Source: Methanosarcinales archaeon (GTDB lineage Archaea; Halobacteriota; Syntropharchaeia; Alkanophagales; Methanospirareceae). From it: DNA of 14,778 nucleotides. Location of the stretch: assembly GCA_030665925.1 (NCBI GenBank), contig DAOUYX010000017.1:1-14778 (forward strand), given 5' to 3'. Shown in pieces: positions 13,634-14,778 of this stretch. Each line of letters opens with the position of its first letter. Position 1 is the stretch's first letter. Position numbers and translations under genes: made by a program. The notes beneath the pieces are model-generated. The model worked only from the letters and a program-made list of their open reading frames with translations. It was not told where the DNA came from and ran no database searches.

Positions 13634-14081
13634 TATACTCTCTTTTATCTTTACTTAGAATTAAACTTTTAGCATCTTTTGTTACTCGTTTGATAGTTAA
13701 CACGACAGACCTTTCATCCCCATTTTTTATCTCATGAGCGTTTTCCCAACTTTCTGTATCCTTTTCAGGGTCAAAGATTATTATATCTCCTGGGCGTAAA
13801 GTTTCATGATTAGTTTCATGATAAAATTCTACTTTTCCTTCCAAAATATAATAAATCTCCTGAATATAATCGTGTGTATGTTTTTCCTGATTATTAGCCC
13901 CTTTACCTAGAATCGTAGTTATAATCTCTAAATCATGTTTACCTTTTTCTTTGACAAAAGCATAGTTCACTACTCTTTTTTTATCGTCAATTGGTGCATT
14001 AAATTCCATCCCACGCTTTTCTTCTGGTTGCCAATCTCTCGCATCATCTCCCCATTTTATTACTTTTACAATTTTTATCAC
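13620..14081 (-). CDS. Small cupin-domain protein
   Basis: A 153-residue single-domain cupin. Motif 1 is clear: GANNQEKHTHDYIQEIYYIL with His68, His70 and Glu75 as metal ligands and Gly82. Motif 2 follows at LRPGDIIIFDPEKD (95-108), with His116 as the probable fourth ligand. The specific substrate cannot be read from the sequence; related small cupins include isomerases, dioxygenases and sugar- or metabolite-binding proteins. The start is GTG at 14081, because no in-frame ATG precedes the conserved part; it appears leaderless from the TATA box at 14103-14116. The gene is visibly more AT-rich than its neighbours, lies on the opposite strand to the Hdr operon and is bounded by inverted repeats, so it looks like a horizontally acquired, mobile insert. 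Confidence 0.85.
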   Translation of the reverse strand: MIKIVKVIKWGDDARDWQPEEKRGMEFNAPIDDKKRVVNYAFVKEKGKHDLEIITTILGKGANNQEKHTHDYIQEIYYILEGKVEFYHETNHETLRPGDIIIFDPEKDTESWENAHEIKNGDERSVVLTIKRVTKDAKSLILSKDKREYKDKN

Positions 14082-14102
14082 CCCTAAACTAATAGGTCAC
14101 TT

Positions 14103-14116
14103 GCTTTTATATATCT
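14103..14116 (-). promoter_or_regulatory. TATA box for the cupin gene
   Basis: On the minus strand the block reads AGATATATAAAAGC, a good archaeal TATA element. Its centre lies about 26-29 nt before the GTG start at 14081, so transcription should begin at or a few bases before the start codon. The promoter lies inside the inverted repeats, so the insert carries its own promoter. Confidence 0.55.
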
Positions 14117-14120
14117 CCCT

Positions 14121-14140
14121 AAGACAAAAACTGGTCAGAA
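14121..14140 (-). repeat. Right inverted repeat of the cupin insert
   Basis: AAGACAAAAACTGGTCAGAA is the reverse complement of the left repeat at 13611-13633, apart from three bases missing here. On the outer side, 45 bases of small hairpins separate it from the inverted GTTATGTGC core; on the left side only two bases do. Either the right arm gained the hairpin block or the left arm lost it. Confidence 0.7.
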
Positions 14141-14146
14141 CTCTTC

Positions 14147-14181
14147 GGAAACCTTCGGTTTCCTCGCCTCAGGCTTCGCCT
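14147..14181. repeat. Tandem short hairpins with TTC loops
   Basis: GGAAACC-TTC-GGTTTCC (14147-14163) is a perfect 7-bp stem, followed by AGGC-TTC-GCCT (14171-14181). Further CTTCG or TTCG motifs continue to about 14245. The block lies between the right inverted repeat and the inverted core, and has no equivalent on the left side. It could be a folded recombination-site arm or a transcript hairpin; it contains no ORF. Confidence 0.55.
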
Positions 14182-14185
14182 TCTG

Positions 14186-14296
14186 GCACATAACAAGGAT
14201 TACCCGACTCGTTCCGCTCGTCCACTTCGTAGCCTTCGCTTCACTCGACCCAAATCGAGCTAACGCGCGACTTCGGGTAATCCTACTGCTATACGC
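14186..14296. repeat. Large imperfect palindrome resembling an attC-type recombination site
   Basis: The perfect arms AGGATTACCCGA (14196-14207) and TCGGGTAATCCT (14273-14284) are extended outward by an imperfect match between GCACATAACA and the reverse complement of the bases to 14296. In this extension one arm has two extra, unpaired bases. A second, inner stem is GCTCG (14216-14220) with CGAGC (14256-14260). A long imperfect stem with bulged bases, an inner stem and a variable loop, ending in a GTTATG core, is the general form of integron attC sites. The strict GTTRRRY consensus is not met, so the attC label is tentative. Confidence 0.55.
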
Positions 14297-14303
14297 AACG
14301 CCG

Positions 14304-14364
14304 CAAAAATAAGATGCCGGATGATCTCAAAATGATCATCCGACCTTGCGTCTTTATTTTTTTA
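14304..14364 (-). terminator. Hairpin terminator with flanking A/T tracts
   Basis: CGGATGATC (14318-14326) and GATCATCCG (14334-14342) form a perfect 9-bp stem with the 7-nt loop TCAAAAT. The stem is flanked by AAAAATAAGA on the left and TCTTTATTTTTTTA on the right, which can pair to lengthen it. It lies just after the stop of the minus-strand gene at 14368, whose transcript would end in a T-rich run. The symmetry means it could also stop transcription from the left. Confidence 0.65.
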
Positions 14365-14367
14365 TCC

Positions 14368-14778
14368 CTACAGCCGCCGTAATATCGGTCTTGGCGGAAG
14401 AACATCGAGCAACACTCTGTATTCGCCACTGTATTCATCGCCTTCATACATGTTGAGCGTGCCGTTGCCTATTCTGACACCCTCGTAGGGCATAACAGTT
14501 ACGTTGATATGCCCTACAGTTTTGTTAGTTTCCGCGTTTCCTAAGGGACCCACGACGTCGGCGTAGAATGTCCGATTCCCATCATCCGTTTCAACAACAG
14601 ACATGTTAACAAGTCTGTAGCGGTTTTCTCCAAGTCGCATGTGTCCCCGATAGAAGGGCGCCCCTCCTGTCATATTCTCTATTTCTGCTCTTATTTCACT
14701 GATACTCTTGTTCTCCGCCATAAGTCCTCTAATCTCGCTCGGATGGATGTGTCTTACCTTGAGGATGTTTACCCGGAG
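14368..14778 (-). CDS. Unrecognised sequon-rich protein, C-terminal part (5' end outside window)
   Basis: The frame is open from the right edge of the window to a TAG at 14368, giving 136 residues. A shorter version could start at the ATG at 14721, but the upstream codons (RVNILKVRHIHPSEIRGL) look coding and there is no evident Shine-Dalgarno site there. The visible part has a charged helix (SISEIRAEIENMTGG), then a probable beta-rich domain (YRGHMRLGENRYRLVNMSVV, YADVVGPLG, VGHINVTVMPYEGVRIGNG, EYSGEYRVLLDVLPP). Seven N-x-S/T sequons (NKS, NMT, NMS, NRT, NKT, NVT, NGT) occur within about 90 residues and there are no cysteines. This points to an exported, N-glycosylated cell-surface protein. 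The family is not recognised. It is followed by a hairpin terminator. Confidence 0.7.
   Translation of the reverse strand, partial: LRVNILKVRHIHPSEIRGLMAENKSISEIRAEIENMTGGAPFYRGHMRLGENRYRLVNMSVVETDDGNRTFYADVVGPLGNAETNKTVGHINVTVMPYEGVRIGNGTLNMYEGDEYSGEYRVLLDVLPPRPILRRL

Noticed and set aside
13540..13737. 65-codon plus-strand ORF across the integrase end and cupin 3' end
   Set aside because: It spans the inverted repeat and runs antisense through the cupin gene, with no family match; the hydrophobic tail comes from the AT-rich complement.
14186..14296. A confident integron attC call
   Set aside because: The outer bases do not satisfy the RYYYAAC/GTTRRRY consensus, the cores are inverted rather than direct around the cupin gene, and no integron-type integrase is visible, so it is kept only as a hypothesis.
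14141..14300. A CRISPR array or small RNA gene in the repeat-rich gap
   Set aside because: The CTTCG-type motifs are not regularly spaced direct repeats with unique spacers, and no tRNA-like or other known RNA fold was recognised; the region is better explained by hairpins and one large palindrome.

Overview
The window is archaeal, most likely a methane- or alkane-metabolising member of the Halobacteriota (an ANME-1/Methanophagales- or Syntrophoarchaeum-like lineage). The evidence is an A-type ATP synthase, an Rnf subunit, an F420-dependent FrhB-type protein, and a long heterodisulfide-reductase (Hdr) gene cluster with several HdrA paralogues. Promoters look archaeal (TATA boxes about 26 bp from apparent leaderless starts), and many starts have GGAGG-type Shine-Dalgarno sequences. 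The lineage is an inference; no rRNA or other taxonomic marker is present.

Layout. (1) 1-692, plus strand: the 3' end of rnfB, then two small membrane protein genes, the first an AtpZ-like protein. (2) 652-4217, minus strand: atpI-atpK-atpC, a three-gene piece of the A-type ATP synthase operon, convergent with the rnf end. Subunit K has the complete set of residues that bind Na+ in Enterococcus hirae NtpK, and subunit C has an N-terminal membrane-anchor-like helix. (3) 4311-13420, plus strand: a tightly packed seven-gene redox operon. In order it encodes an FrhB/FpoF-type F420H2 oxidoreductase, a ferredoxin fused to a degenerate MvhD domain, an HdrC-HdrB fusion, two HdrA paralogues with complementary domain losses, an MvhD fused to a winged-helix domain, and an 841-residue HdrA with a complete GltD/NfnB-like NAD(P)H flavoprotein module inserted in its ferredoxin domain. 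(4) 13421-14778: accessory DNA. It holds the C-terminal remnant of a tyrosine recombinase, an AT-rich cupin gene flanked by inverted repeats, a large attC-like imperfect palindrome, a terminator, and the C-terminal part of a sequon-rich, probably extracellular protein.

How the genes may work together. The Hdr operon looks like a soluble electron-bifurcating or confurcating complex. F420H2 would enter through FrhB, flavin chemistry would occur on an HdrA heterodimer, a disulfide-type reaction would occur on HdrCB, MvhD-type proteins would act as electron relays, and the GltD-like module would add an NAD(P)H port. Rnf and the Na+-type ATP synthase on the other side of the window would couple ferredoxin oxidation to ATP synthesis through a Na+ gradient.

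The 3' end of the HdrA-GltD gene is cut off exactly where the recombinase remnant begins. Recombination, or an assembly join, therefore has shaped the right end of the operon.
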